From the NCBI RefSeq assembly GCF_932526225.1, contig NC_064036.1, positions 8,565,519 to 8,629,518 on the forward strand: a DNA stretch of 64,000 nucleotides, in the 5' to 3' direction. Source of the DNA: Nematostella vectensis. Lineage: Eukaryota; Cnidaria; Anthozoa; Actiniaria; Edwardsiidae. Shown piece by piece: positions 44,005 through 56,700 of this stretch; position 1 is the stretch's first letter; each line of letters starts with the position of its first letter. The notes under the pieces were generated by a model. It ran no database searches and was not told the origin of the DNA. It saw only the letters and a list, made by a program, of their open reading frames with translations. The position numbers and the translations under genes are program-made.

Positions 44005-44206
44005 AATTGTTTTATAACGAGAATGAAAGACTTCATATCCTCGGGCCAGCGTGTATTCAACCCCCCCCCCCCCCCCCCCCTACCCCCACCCCCTCTTGAA
44101 CTGCCAAATGCGTCGTGATATGAATAAAAAGAAACTCTAATGCGTTTCCAGATGTATAATAAAATAGTCACGATAGAAGTGATGCTCTCAGCAAATTCTT
44201 AATAAA
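44000..44206 (+). terminator. Poly(A) signals of gene 1
   Basis: AATAAA hexamers at 44000-44005 (overlapping the stop codon), 44123-44128 and 44201-44206. The latter two are the likelier 3'-end signals. A 20-base C run (44061-44080) lies between. Confidence 0.5.
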
Positions 44207-45438
44207 GCCCACAAATAATTATTTTTTCAACGATTTAATGTCGATTTAATGAAAAATAGACATTCTTCTTAATATCCTGCCTTTTATCAATGCATGTATG
44301 CATGCTATCAGATTCGAGGCAAATTTTGTGTGAACCAAAATTTTCACAGTATAAACCTATTACGAACAAGGTTGCTCTCGGAGAATCTGTTTCGTAACCC
44401 GCAGTGTTCGTATCAAATAAATAAGTAAAATAGCGTCGAAAAAAATTAACACGGGTTTAGAAAGCTTTAGCAGTCTTTTTATGTACCTCTAAGCGTTCAC
44501 ACCGGGGTCCAGAGACCAGGATTCGGCCATTTATACGTTACCCATGGACCACTGCGGGTTACGATAAATTGATTAATTAATATAAATGGGTGTATTTATA
44601 TATTGTTTAATGCGCACCACAGGAACCCCAAGTCCAATATGTGGATGCGCTCGCCAATCTCTTGATTCTGTCACCAATGCGAGGCAAAATTCCAGACTGC
44701 TTCGGAATTTTCTCGGTATCTCTTCTTCTTAAACCAACAATTATTGGTTCTCATATCTGCTTTTGTTTAAGGTGAACCGCTAACCTCTTATGATGAATAA
44801 ACAATATCTAAATTTCTTGGTATTGAGTTTGATAATGATAAATAATAAAATGGTTATATTGCAGCTAACTCATTTACGATGTGTCGGGTGATTGACTTGA
44901 TTACCTTATGGGCAACTCAGAGTTTGGCGCCCTTCCAACCATGCAAATCTTTAAATGCGCTTGAACTTTTCTACTGCATGATATATTCATAAAATAATTA
45001 CCTTGGTAATTTTGCGTTTTATTGTAGCTATAGAGAACTAACAAAATAGTTTGTTATCTTTTAATCTATAGTAGTATAAAAAGACGTTGTTGTCGTTGAA
45101 TGCAAACACACCCCAGCTCTTTGCGGTTAACTTTGTTGTGAGAGTGCCAGCGAGCCCTTCTAAATGTCAACTGAAGTTCTCCCACACAAGTCATAGTTCT
45201 ATCATTCCACGTCAGCATGTGATAAGGTCCCTGATTCAAAATCTCAGGAAACCAAGCCCTTTTCCAAGGCACACATGAAGGAAATAACACCGAGATACTA
45301 GTTGAAAAAAATAACATGAAATTAATAATACGGCTGTTGCTTCAATGGAACGATCATTTGTGTTGTCTCCAGTTCAAAAGAAATAAAAGTCTTCAAGAAC
45401 GCGTCATTTTCGAGTTAACCATTCTGATAAGCCCTTTC
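44207..45438. other. Intergenic, no feature seen
   Basis: AT-rich sequence after gene 1. Short frames only; none looks like a domain or element known to me. Confidence 0.4.
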
Positions 45439-45738
45439 CAGGCCCTACCCAGGGGGGGTGCAGTGGATGCGAACGCCTCCCCACTCTCACAACGGCCGAA
45501 GGTCCACTTTCGGTTTCGGTTCTCAATAGACGTGTTATTTGTAGACAAAACTATAAAGCATAAGCTAGATCAATCTGGTGTGTATCCAAATCTGACAATA
45601 AACGTCCCGCATAAAAAATCCCTCTTTTTTCTTTCGGGGGTGGCAAGATTTTTATCAAAGAACTCTCCCCCCCCGGGATAATTAGGTCCACTTTTTTGGA
45701 TTCCGCACCCCCCAAGAAAAATCCTGGGTACGGGCCTG
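45439..45738. mobile_element. 300-bp MITE-like element, copy 1
   Basis: Begins CAGGCCCTACCCAGG and ends CCTGGGTACGGGCCTG, i.e. terminal inverted repeats of about 15 bp. The interior matches, in inverted orientation, the copy at 53551-53870 (for example ATAGACGTGTTATTTG and GGTCCACTTTTTTGG parts). Non-coding. Confidence 0.8.
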
Positions 45739-47743
45739 CTTTTTTTCCTTTTTATATTTTCTTTTGCTTTCAAAGATCTGTTTTCTCAGAATGAGTTGAA
45801 AAGATAGCGCGTTATCCTATTGTTAACAGACAGTTCAGTTTCAGTTTAGTCGAGGGCCTCCTTTAAACTCTTGGCGGTGGCGTCTGTCAAGGGCTACTGA
45901 AAGTGTGACGAGTGTCTTTATCACCAGCATTCTGCCATCACAAGCTCTCCCGCATCCAAAATTACTTGTCTCGTCATCTTCAATCGACCATACCACATAT
46001 AGCTACTAATCTATATGCGTTTTATACTATCATCAGCTGAGTTTTCATAGTAAATTTTCTACATATTTTTAGAGTGCTCCGAACCCATGGAATAATATAT
46101 CTTCCGAAAGAAAATACTAGAGTGTCTTGAGATAACGTTGTATTTCTGTAATTTTTCTAAGGGCTTAAATCCGTTTGGAGTATTGCGAAAGCAGGGTGTG
46201 GTTTGATATCGATAACGTCGGTATGCTCCGATGATAAAGCGATGACTATTGTGCAAGGGTGGCCTGAGTGCTTGAGACGCCAACCAATCAGACGCCACGG
46301 TGGCGTTGAAAAGATACCGTTCGATTTGGTATTAGAAAAGCGCTTCTCAATATTCCAAGCGTTCGGCGCTACAGTATGTGTCGTTGATGCAGGGAATACA
46401 GCAGTACCCACAGGCGACAGTGATGGCTACCGACTTTCCTCCGCTTCTCTTTCCTTTCCATCCCCATATATCTTCAGATAACACAATTTGATTTTCCTTT
46501 TTATTCGTATACCATTCATCCGCTATTATGCTTCTGTTTTCCCCATTTTCCTCCTCAAGCGGTTCTAAATTAATTATATAAGTTTAATTTCAAGGGCTTT
46601 TTGCAATTTGCCAGGAAAAGGGGGCGGGGGCACTGGCCTTGGGTGTGGCGGAGCCCCCGATCCTGACATTTCTGAGAGCGAAATCCCAAAAATATATATC
46701 CTGTGTAAAAAAACTATATGCAAATTCGCAACAGCACTAGAGCTACGACCATTATTTGCTTGGAACCAAAAAAAATGTTACACACTCACCGGGTATTTCT
46801 CCCAGTTTAAAACACCGTGGGCCGGAAAATTAATGCTCGCTTATTGCATTTTAAGTTAACATGTATATCCTTTCTAAGACAAAGGAAGCCACCGGCTTCT
46901 AAGGTACATAACAACAACAAATATTGTTGGAGAAATTCATCTCTACTCCACCGGCAGACTTGGTGCATATAGTGTGTGCTTAGTTTGCCGTTGCGTGATA
47001 ATAAATATACGACGATTTTGATATAAATCCTGTTCAGTAAATTATTGGGGCAAAGCCTTATTGTGACCGGCTTTATCTCTAGAAAATTCACCGATTACAG
47101 TCTGGAGTACCAAGGCAATTATACGAATACAGCCTTGCAAGCGGCGAAAGTAATTGAAGTTTGTTATTTTTGGCTAATTGGATAAATCGAGTGTGCCCGT
47201 GCTTGGTTCTCAACAGTCTGCGGTCGTAAGGTCTTTTCTGCTTTCTTTGTGACGTATTGGTGAAAAGAGACACAGCACATTTTAGCAAGATCATTGTTAT
47301 ATTATGTACCCCCGATGCTGTCGTGGCCCTTCGTGGAAACCCATTGACAGACGAACTGACAAATATTTTCATCTGAGGTCAATGTTGAATTACATCGAAT
47401 TTGTGGTACTTTAGGGGTAATTTCGAGCAGATGATTTGTACTCTTAGTACATTCAGCACCGATACCTATTCAAATAACTATAAATGAATTGGAGCATAGT
47501 CTTTTTTTTAGCTAAGCACCCCAGGGTGTCCCAGGCCGGCGTCTATTAAAAGCGGCCACTAAATGTGTTTGGCGGGAGTTGCATGACTCTTGGCACTACT
47601 AGGCTATTCTCATCAGTCGTGTAATACAATACCCCCTCCTTTGCCTAAGATAAAATCGACCTTGTCTGGTGAGGCATTCAGTTCAAAGAAGAACTCTTCT
47701 GAAAGAATGCATCGCTGAAACGATCCCGACTTGTGGTGTAAAT
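45739..47743. other. Intergenic / upstream of gene 2
   Basis: No supported gene. A two-strand open region near 46157-46481 shows no recognised domain. The last ~100 bp are a likely 5' UTR and carry a tiny upstream ORF (ATG at 47706, Met-His-Arg-stop). No TATA box seen. Confidence 0.35.
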
Positions 47744-47795
47744 ATGGCAGTTAGAGAACTTCTTCTCCTTTGGGGAATTTTCCATGTAGGAGAAG
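47744..47795 (+). CDS. Gene 2 exon 1: signal peptide
   Basis: ATG followed by AVRELLLLWGIFHVGEG: a basic start, short hydrophobic core, and donor GTAAGC in phase 1, as expected for the leader exon of a modular secreted protein. The next phase-compatible exon is at 53223. A 5.4 kb first intron is long but plausible. Confidence 0.7.
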
Positions 47796-50700
47796 GTAAG
47801 CACATTATTTCAGAATCCCTTGACAAACTTATCAAAACTCATGACGTTGTGGCGATGCTCTAAATAGTATTTGACTGACTATGATGTATTGCTTAGGCTA
47901 GCATTCAATACCTACTGGGGTTTCCCTTGTCCACATTGCGAATCTCCCCAAGGATTGCTACTAGAGGTATCTACGGATTCTATGAAATAACAGAACAATA
48001 TTCTAGAATATCAAAAGAAATGTTGCACTGGATTTAATTATGTTGCTCTAACGAGGGTGAATGCCCTTTTAGTTGAGTAAATGCCCTATTTTTAAAGGAA
48101 TGCTAAAACATGGCGTGCTAAACTCTGAGATGAGCTCTATGTAGAAGGTTTTGCCGGAAAATTTTACGTCGTTATATCCAATCTTTGAGTTTGATGCTTA
48201 AAAAACTCGCCTATGACCACGTTCGTAGGGGTCCATTTAGGGGATTATTCCACAAACTGAATGGAATGTACTTTGATGAAGACTAAAGCTATTGACTGTA
48301 AAAGACACAGAATACCCAGACAACACCCACAGGTCTACTTGTGAGGTTACTGACCAGTCCTTGGAAATTAAACCACAAGCAAACAACTTGGCCTCATCAT
48401 TAATGGGGTAACTTCTATGAACAATTGCATAACACCGGTAAAATTGTTAGTGGGTGTTAGTAAAGTCGTATAGAAGTAGGTAACGAAAGTAATGTGAGGA
48501 GATTACGCTCTTGGGGTTGCAAATATTGTCTGCAGTTATTTTATGATTAGCACACTACTTGACACCGGTAGACACGAACCACTCGTTTATTCCATCACTA
48601 ATATCACCCCGATCTGATCACTCTAATTATTTTATCACTCGCATAGTTCCATTGAACATCGTCATATCAGGTCATTGCAATGAAAATATCCACTGTCATT
48701 ACACGTCAGATCATTCAAACATGTTCTTGGGATAGTTGAAACTGGCGTTTGGCATGCAGTGGAAAAATTTGTCTACCAGGAAATCATCTGTATCAATGTA
48801 TCAATTTTACCTGGAAACCTCAAACTTTTAATCGGTTTCTTGTTTAAGGGTTATTAGTTTCAAAGTTTTGAATTTTATTCAATAATGCCTTACAAAAACA
48901 AGTAACGATTAACACCCTTCGCGTGTGCGTACTAATAACCCCGAGAACTGAATGAACTGTGCATCGACTGGTGTGCGTAATGTCAAAAGTTCATTTTCAA
49001 AAGGCCCCAAAAGATACACTTACATTTTACAGTGCATATCAAAAATAATAAAACAAATTTCATTACAAGAAATATTATTTTTCTCCTCTATTCATCTTTT
49101 CTCCATTTAGGAGTTGTCTTTTGCTTTTTCGATATTCTACTGCAATGGTGAAATTAGACGCTCTATTCCCTCTATGTGTCATTTTGTCATATTTTCGCGG
49201 TTGTCTATCCGGACTATCTCATTCTCGGTAGGCACTATTATAGCTCTATCAATTTACCGGAAGCAGAAAATAAATTGAATAAGATTCACACACAGCAAGA
49301 GTATAAGCTCGAATTAAATTTCAATCAATGAAAGCACTCGGTATTATTATTATGTTAATGTACAATACAATCCGATAGTCTTTATTACATTATTATTACC
49401 GCTTTAATGTACAATACAATCCGATAGTCTTTATTGTAAGAGGGTAACATTATAACCATTTTTTAATCAAGGAAAACGATTTCGTATACTGAACTTCCAG
49501 GATTAGGAATTGGTTGACTACAATAACTCGAACTCCGCTCTAACTCTTTCAGAGCTCGACCTCCCCGTATTCGGTCGACTAAACTCCTTGAATAACTCTC
49601 ACAGAGTTCGATCTCCCCGTATTTGCTGGACCGAACTCCGCGCTAACTCGTACAGAGTTCTATCTCCTCGTGTTTGGTGGACCTTGGTTTTCATTTTTCC
49701 TCGGATAACTCGAACTCAACCCCTCTGGATCTCGAACACCCCGCTATATAAGTCGAACTAGTTGGTAATATGCTACCCTTTCAACTCGAACTTAAGATTT
49801 AGCTTGAATTATTATCAGCTTATGAATATAGTATTATAATCTATCCCCATAACTTGATTTCCCGGTTTCTCGAAATGATTTCAATTCCCTTCAGAACTCG
49901 AGGTAACGGGGGCGATTCAACAAGCCTTCAGGGGCTGCGCTGGCATTTTATCAAAGTACACACTCTCTCGAATCCCTTGATAAAAGATATCCATAAAAAA
50001 ATCAAGATCTTTCAGACATAAACGAAAACATATTAGCTGAGTGCTTCTCATGTGCGTTTATTATCCGGATGTGATTAGTGACCTCAAGCTAGGGTTAGAT
50101 GCCTGCTGAACCACATGTAGACCCCATGCTTCAAGCCCGGAGATAGGCACATCAAGATCGTCCGAACTGCGCCATAGATTTTGTGCTTGACATAGGGTTT
50201 TCGCTTACAAAATTCTTTGTTGTTTAAGTGGAACGCTATTGGCGAAAGTTCTGTCATCTGAAATGTCATGACCTCATTTATATAGTTTTGTCTAGAGTTT
50301 AGGAATCGGAAAGCAGTCCATGTTTGTAATAATTTGTACACTCTGTGTGCACTTAAAAAAATGGTTCAAAATAAACAATGCCCGTCACATAGGTATCTTG
50401 CGTTAATATTTTAGAGGCCTGATAAAAACCTTTTTAAAAGACTTCTCGGATGATGAAACAAAAAACAAAGGGTAACTATTACGTCCATTATTTACTTCCA
50501 TTTGTACTATCGTATTTGTACTATCATGAACGGTTGTTATATATAAACCCTAGTAGTTTATTGTGTGCTATGTTTCATTTTGGGATACTATACTTTTAGG
50601 CCATGCATTTTTTTCATTTATCTGGTTCTCGGCTGAAATAACACATAGAAAGGTGGATATCCATGAGGATACCAATGATTAATAGTGCATACGTACACAA

Positions 50701-53700
50701 CAACAATCTTAGAGAGATTTGGACGTCCGGCCGTAAGACCCAAACCCTGACCCCATTTTTTAAAATGGCAACACAATTTCAAAAAAAAAACATGAGCTGC
50801 AGTACCCTTCGGTTCTTATCGAAATAGAAGTTATCCCGAGCCAGTCACTTCAACTTGCTTTAGACGTATTAGTCTTTGCGGACAAGGGTCGTCCTGGCGT
50901 ATTTCTGTGTTATGGCCATAGTTACAGGATACAGTAAGCTCTTTGCTGTGTCGTCGAACTCAACGTATGATTTAAAAATCTAACTATGTGGCGATACAGG
51001 GATGGCTTTGGTGTTAAGAATTTTATTAATTGATGGATTTGATGTTCCAGATTTCCTCATCTTAATTTACCCGACAACTACTGGATATTAAAACCATATG
51101 TTTATTAAACGGTTTAAGGTAAAAAGACATTGATTGAATATCCAACCATTTTCCCACCGAACCCTCGGGTAACAAAGAGATCGCACATAGATCATCGTCT
51201 GATCAGGATGTTTTTCAAGTGGAGATAAGTTAATTAAAAGGAAATAGTAGGTGTGATGACCTTTCTAACATGTCAACGCCAAGTCACGGTGAAGACCAGT
51301 CATGAAACCTGGTCACGTTTTGACAAAGATAGCTGTCTGTTAAGGTACGGCAGCATGTTTACTTGAAAGACTTTACTTGTTTACTTGAGCAAGAGGTCGG
51401 AAAAAAATGCTTGTATAGTTATGAGATTTTTTCATGCCATTTTGACCTCGGACCTTCGATCGTTATCACTGCCCATCTTGTTGCGCAGATCAGACACGAG
51501 AATTTATTATCGTCTTGCTCTAATGCAGTCTGTTCGGCGCCCTCCCTTTCTTCTGTGGTCAAAACAACTCCTCCCGCCCCCAAAGGACCCTTTAGCAACG
51601 AATGCTGCGATAACTAGGAGAACAGACGGAACACAGAATTATGCAATGTCAAGCCTTTGTCGTTGCTAAATGCAACTCTGCTCCGTTTGTTAAGCAAAGG
51701 AAACGGTGTATGCGTCATTCAAATGTTAATCGCTTATTTATCTCATCGAGCTTAGAGGGGCCCGTTTATTTCAGAGACCGCATATTTCTGACAATTTACT
51801 TCAGATGATACGAGGACGCAGAGATTTGATTACTTCGCTACAGTCATTACCCCAAAGGCGGTCCACAAAGACTAGTAAACACATATCACATATCTTTCCA
51901 TACCTGACCTTGAGTTGTTATCAACGCAGCAATATGGAAATAGTTGATACAATTACCAATGTTGGCTCAAACCCCGGCACAGATACTTTACCGATAACCC
52001 TCATGCCACAAATGGCTCTCCTTCCTAAACCATGCTATAATTTACAAGGCAGCATTTGTAACTAAGGGAGCCATAAAAGACCTGTGTCCTGTTATTGTAG
52101 ATATTAGGTGTCCTGGTAATGGTAGATATTAGGTGTCCTGGTAATGGTAGACAAGGTGTCCTGGTAATGGTAGATAAAGTTTCCTGGTAGTGGTAGATAT
52201 TAGGTGTCCTGGCAATTGTAGATGTTATGTGTCCTGGTAATGGTAGATGTTAGGTGTCCTGGTATTGGTAGATATTAGGTGTCCTGGTAATGGTAGATAA
52301 GGTGTCCTGGTAATGGTAGATAAGGTGTCCTGGTTATGGTAGATAAGGTGTCCTGGTTATGGTAGATAAGGTGTCCTGGTTATGGTAGATAAGGTGTCCT
52401 GGTAATGGTAGATAAGGTGTACCGGTAATTGTTGATAAGGTGTACCGGTAATGGTAGATAAAGTTTTCTGGTAATGGTAGATAATAAGTCCTGGTAATGG
52501 TGGATAAGGTGTCCTGGTAATGGTAGATAATGTGTCCTGTTATAATGGTAGATAAGGTTTCTTGTAAATCGTGATGAAAAATTCTCTGATATAAATAGAT
52601 GTTTGCCACGTAATAAATTTGTATTTTTTTATTAGTGACCACTGGAACTCTCCGTTACATTGACGAGAAATAGCATTTTATATATGTTATTTATTTTGTG
52701 CATGTTTCGTAGGCATAACACCAAAAAATTACAATATTATTGTAATTTATTTGTTGCATGTTTCGTAGGTAAATTGTTATTTATTTGGTGTTATGTTTCG
52801 TAGATATTATTGTAATTTATTTGTTGCATGTTTCGTACGTAAATTGTTATTTATTTGGGGTTATGTTTCGTAGATATATTATTGTAATATATTTGTTGCA
52901 TGTTTAGTAGGTATATTAAAATTTATTTGGTGTTATGTTTCGTAGATATTATTGCAATTTATTTGTTGCATGTTTCTTAGGCAAATTGTTATTTATTTGG
53001 TGTTATGTTTCGTAGATATATTATTGTAATTTATTTGTTGCATGTTTCGTAGGTAAGTTGTTATTTATTTGGTGTTATGTTTCGTAGGCATATGGAAATG
53101 TATTCAGCGTATGTATATTGTAATTAATTTGATGTGATTCTTCGTAGGCATATGGAATTTTATTTGGTACATTTCTCGAACGTATATTGTAATTTTTTCT
53201 TTTTTGGTTTATTGTTTCCTAGGTATATTCTTTGACCCGCCAGGTGTAAATGAGGACAACAAAAAACCCGGCCGTTGTGTGTGGTGGGCGGGGCTAAGTT
53301 GTAGTGATCCAGGTGCGGATTGTAACAGCGACGCCGACTGCCGCGGGGATTTAAAGTGTTGTATATATAGCTGTGGCAAGTACTACTGCGCAGCATCGGT
53401 ACCCAGTCTAAACGGTGAGCGTAACATGGCTTTGTCGCCAGATTTATTTACAAGAAAGTCTGCAACATACAGCAGGCGGTGGCAACAGGGAGCCAGAAGG
53501 GTACAATTCCAATATTCCAAGATACGTAATGAGATTAACAAAAAACAAAAACCCAGGGTTTTTCTCGGGGGGGGGGGGGGGGGTGCGGAATAAAAAAAAT
53601 GTGGACCTAATTTATTCGGGGGGGGGGGGGGGAGTTCTCTGATAAAAATCCGACCACCCCCGGGATTTTTTTATGACTTTGCAGTATCTCCACGGGACGT

Positions 53701-56700
53701 ATACTGTCGGATTTGGCTACGTACCAGTGTGATCTAACTTATGCTTTATAGTTTTGCCTGAAAATAGCACGTCTATTGAGAAACGCAAGTGGACCTTCCG
53801 TTGTTGTGGGGGGGGGGGGGGGGGGGGGGGTGCGAACGCACCGCCTGCACCCCCAGTGGGTACGGGCCTGAATAAAACTCGTTAGCGATGGCCATTCTAC
53901 CCACACAGGAACAAATGATTTTTTTTAGGAAAAATTTGATTTTGGCAAGTTTCCCAACTTCTTGGAAGTTTCTTCATTATAATAATCAATAGTAATGCTT
54001 TTGGTCAGGAATAATCGTATATTCTGACTTAACACGATTAAGGTGGACGCTGTTTTTAAAGGAAAGGATTTAAATTTACAAAAAAAATGAAGAGACTGAA
54101 AGATAACCTTCTTGATTAGACATCTGGAATCCGGAAACCCTAACTGCGATTTTATGGGGGAGCCACGATCATGGATCGCCCAATCCCTAATTAGCGCTTA
54201 CCTGAGAAATACCATCACGTGAGGTCTAGTAGGGATATCCCATAAGGCATAGCACGATGACTCGCAGGGTGGCGTACAAAAAAGTATAAATCCAACTGGT
54301 TCCCTGGCAGTAGGTGCCCTATGTGCACTCATACGTACGGCGATATCCACGTGAAAATAAAACGAAGTACACGGAGGCATCTGATTTGAACATTTCAGTC
54401 CTGAGGATTGTTGGCAGTTTATAAAAAAAATTGTAGAAGCTAACGGTAGTTGATCACAGCATAATATCGTATTTACGCATTCGTTAAGCATGCGTAGTTA
54501 TTGCGTAAAGTACAGATTTACACATCTCTACGATGGTTAACTAAAAGAATAGCATAGTGGAAATACCGTTGAGCCAACAACAATGGATATAAGTTTTGTC
54601 CTCGGGAACCAAGGGGTACTTTTCTCTAGTGTTTCACTCGAGAAAAATATTTTTCTTGCGAGAGAAAAGTACCCCTTGGTTAACGAGGATGTATTTACTC
54701 AACCTCCCCCCAATAACCCATAATTCCGTGAAATGGAATTTCAAATTGAATTTTTTTTACTCTCTCTCCCAGACCCCTGTGAAAGATACAAATGTAGATA
54801 TCAGGGCGAAGTATGCGTGACCGACTCGAGAAATGTCCCGCGCTGTGTGTGTCCGCCCGGATGTCCACCGGCCGAGGTGTCTCAGCGAGTCTGCGCCTCG
54901 GACGGCCTCACCTACCCGAGTGTGTGCGAGATGCACCGAACCGCATGTAGCCTTGGCATAAGCATCCAGGCGAAATATCGTGGGTCCTGCCGAATCGACG
55001 GGGGAGTTTCTCCGAGTAAGTATGGATTAATGTTGATTTTGCATAAGTAATGGGAGTTTTGCCGATTCCAAATCGATGGGCGGTGTTTCCCGAGTAAGCT
55101 TCGATTAGCCTGATGATTATTCAAATAAACGCAGGAATATGCCAAATTAATGGCGACAATAATGGCGAGTATTTAAAAAAATAAAGAAATATAATAAACT
55201 CACGAAAGGGCTTTACCTCCCTAATAAGGAGGTGACCAAATTAATTTGGTCTCATAATTAAAACGGGTATCCTTTTTATCCTTTGAAGGCCTCTCTAAAA
55301 GTAAGAATCACCGGGATATCCAAACATTGGAAGCCGGAAAACCAGGATTGCTTACGTGCCTATTCGACGGTTCACCTCGATCTATAGTATGGAGCAAAGA
55401 CGATTCTCCTAGCCTTCCATCGCACATGACCGCAAACGGAAATACGCTGACTATCTCCAGCGTGCAGGCTCAAGATCAGGGCTCTTACGAGTGCATGGCT
55501 ACTGACGAGTTCAACTCCGTGGCAGCCAAAGTCTCCCTTAGGATTCTGGGTAAGAATCGTTCTTGCGCATGACCCAAGGCAGAAAAATTGTTGAGAGACT
55601 TGAACAAGTATACAGTGACAGCCACATGAACAAGTATGCACTGACAGCCACAGTTTTAATGACATTTGAGTTGCTGAAAAATTGCTTTTCGTTGATAATA
55701 AGGGCATGGGAAAGGGATGCATCTTGAAAGGCTTATCAGTTTTAAGATTTTTCCTTTAGGCATTACAAACCAACAGTAATGGTTACTTGACAAATATTTC
55801 CTTTTCTTAAAACGAACATTTTAGAACACAATTACCAAAATGCTACTTGTGGTCTAAATATTCAAAGTATCTAAATAGCTTCAAGACAAGTGTCTTATAA
55901 AATGTCTGGAGACTGCGTCTGAAAAAGCTAAATGTCTGGGTTTTGTCATTCTACACCGTGTACTCATCTCTCTATGCCCTTCATCCTCTTGACCCTGCAA
56001 ATTAACGCCTAACGCCTAATATACTTGGATGTCCAAGGGCAAGTATTAAACAAACGATAGAAAAGACTAAGTTTAAAATGTCATGTCAATACTAGCCTGC
56101 TAGCCGGATCTCATTCGGGGTTATTCGGAAATGTTTTGTTTTCGGGTATTGGGTATTCTGTTGCGCGCGAGAGACTGAGGTGCGCTAGGGAGTCGAATCT
56201 CGACAAATAAAAAAGCTGAGCGTCGCAAAATTGGTACTAGTCATTGAACCATTTACACGCCCCAGATATCCCATGACATTTCGAACCTTGGCTATTGCCT
56301 GTGTAAAGGATCCAAGGAGGGTTTAGCGCTCGCGCAAAGGAGCACAACGGTTTAGCTAATTCCCCTTTAAATGTGTGCATAAGGCAACAACAGCTCAATC
56401 TTAATTATGTGCCGATTACAGGCTCCACTCCAGCTCCTACCACAGGAATACCGGTACTTGGCCGTGGCCTCCCTGCAAGATGCTTACTGCGCAGTCGCAC
56501 GGGTAGCTGTTCAAGATTCACCGTCCGATGGTTTTACGACACGAACCGAGGCAAATGTGCTCCATTTGTGTACACTGGCTGTGGGGGAAACGAGAACAAT
56601 TTCATGAATGAACAAAAGTGTCTGGAAACATGCAGAGAAAAAGGTAAGAAACTCTCAACTGAAATGAGCAAAATTTTCAATCACGCAACTTTTACTTATC

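Noticed and set aside
46157-46481. Overlapping frames on both strands (84 and 92 residues)
   Set aside because: Looked for a transposase or RT motif and found none; not enough to call a gene.
52334-52642. Antisense 102-residue Tyr/Leu/Pro repeat protein
   Set aside because: Read-through of the 22-bp minisatellite.
53204-53642. Open frames with Gly runs after the WAP exon
   Set aside because: They run through poly-G tracts of the MITE-like element past a good GTGAGC donor.
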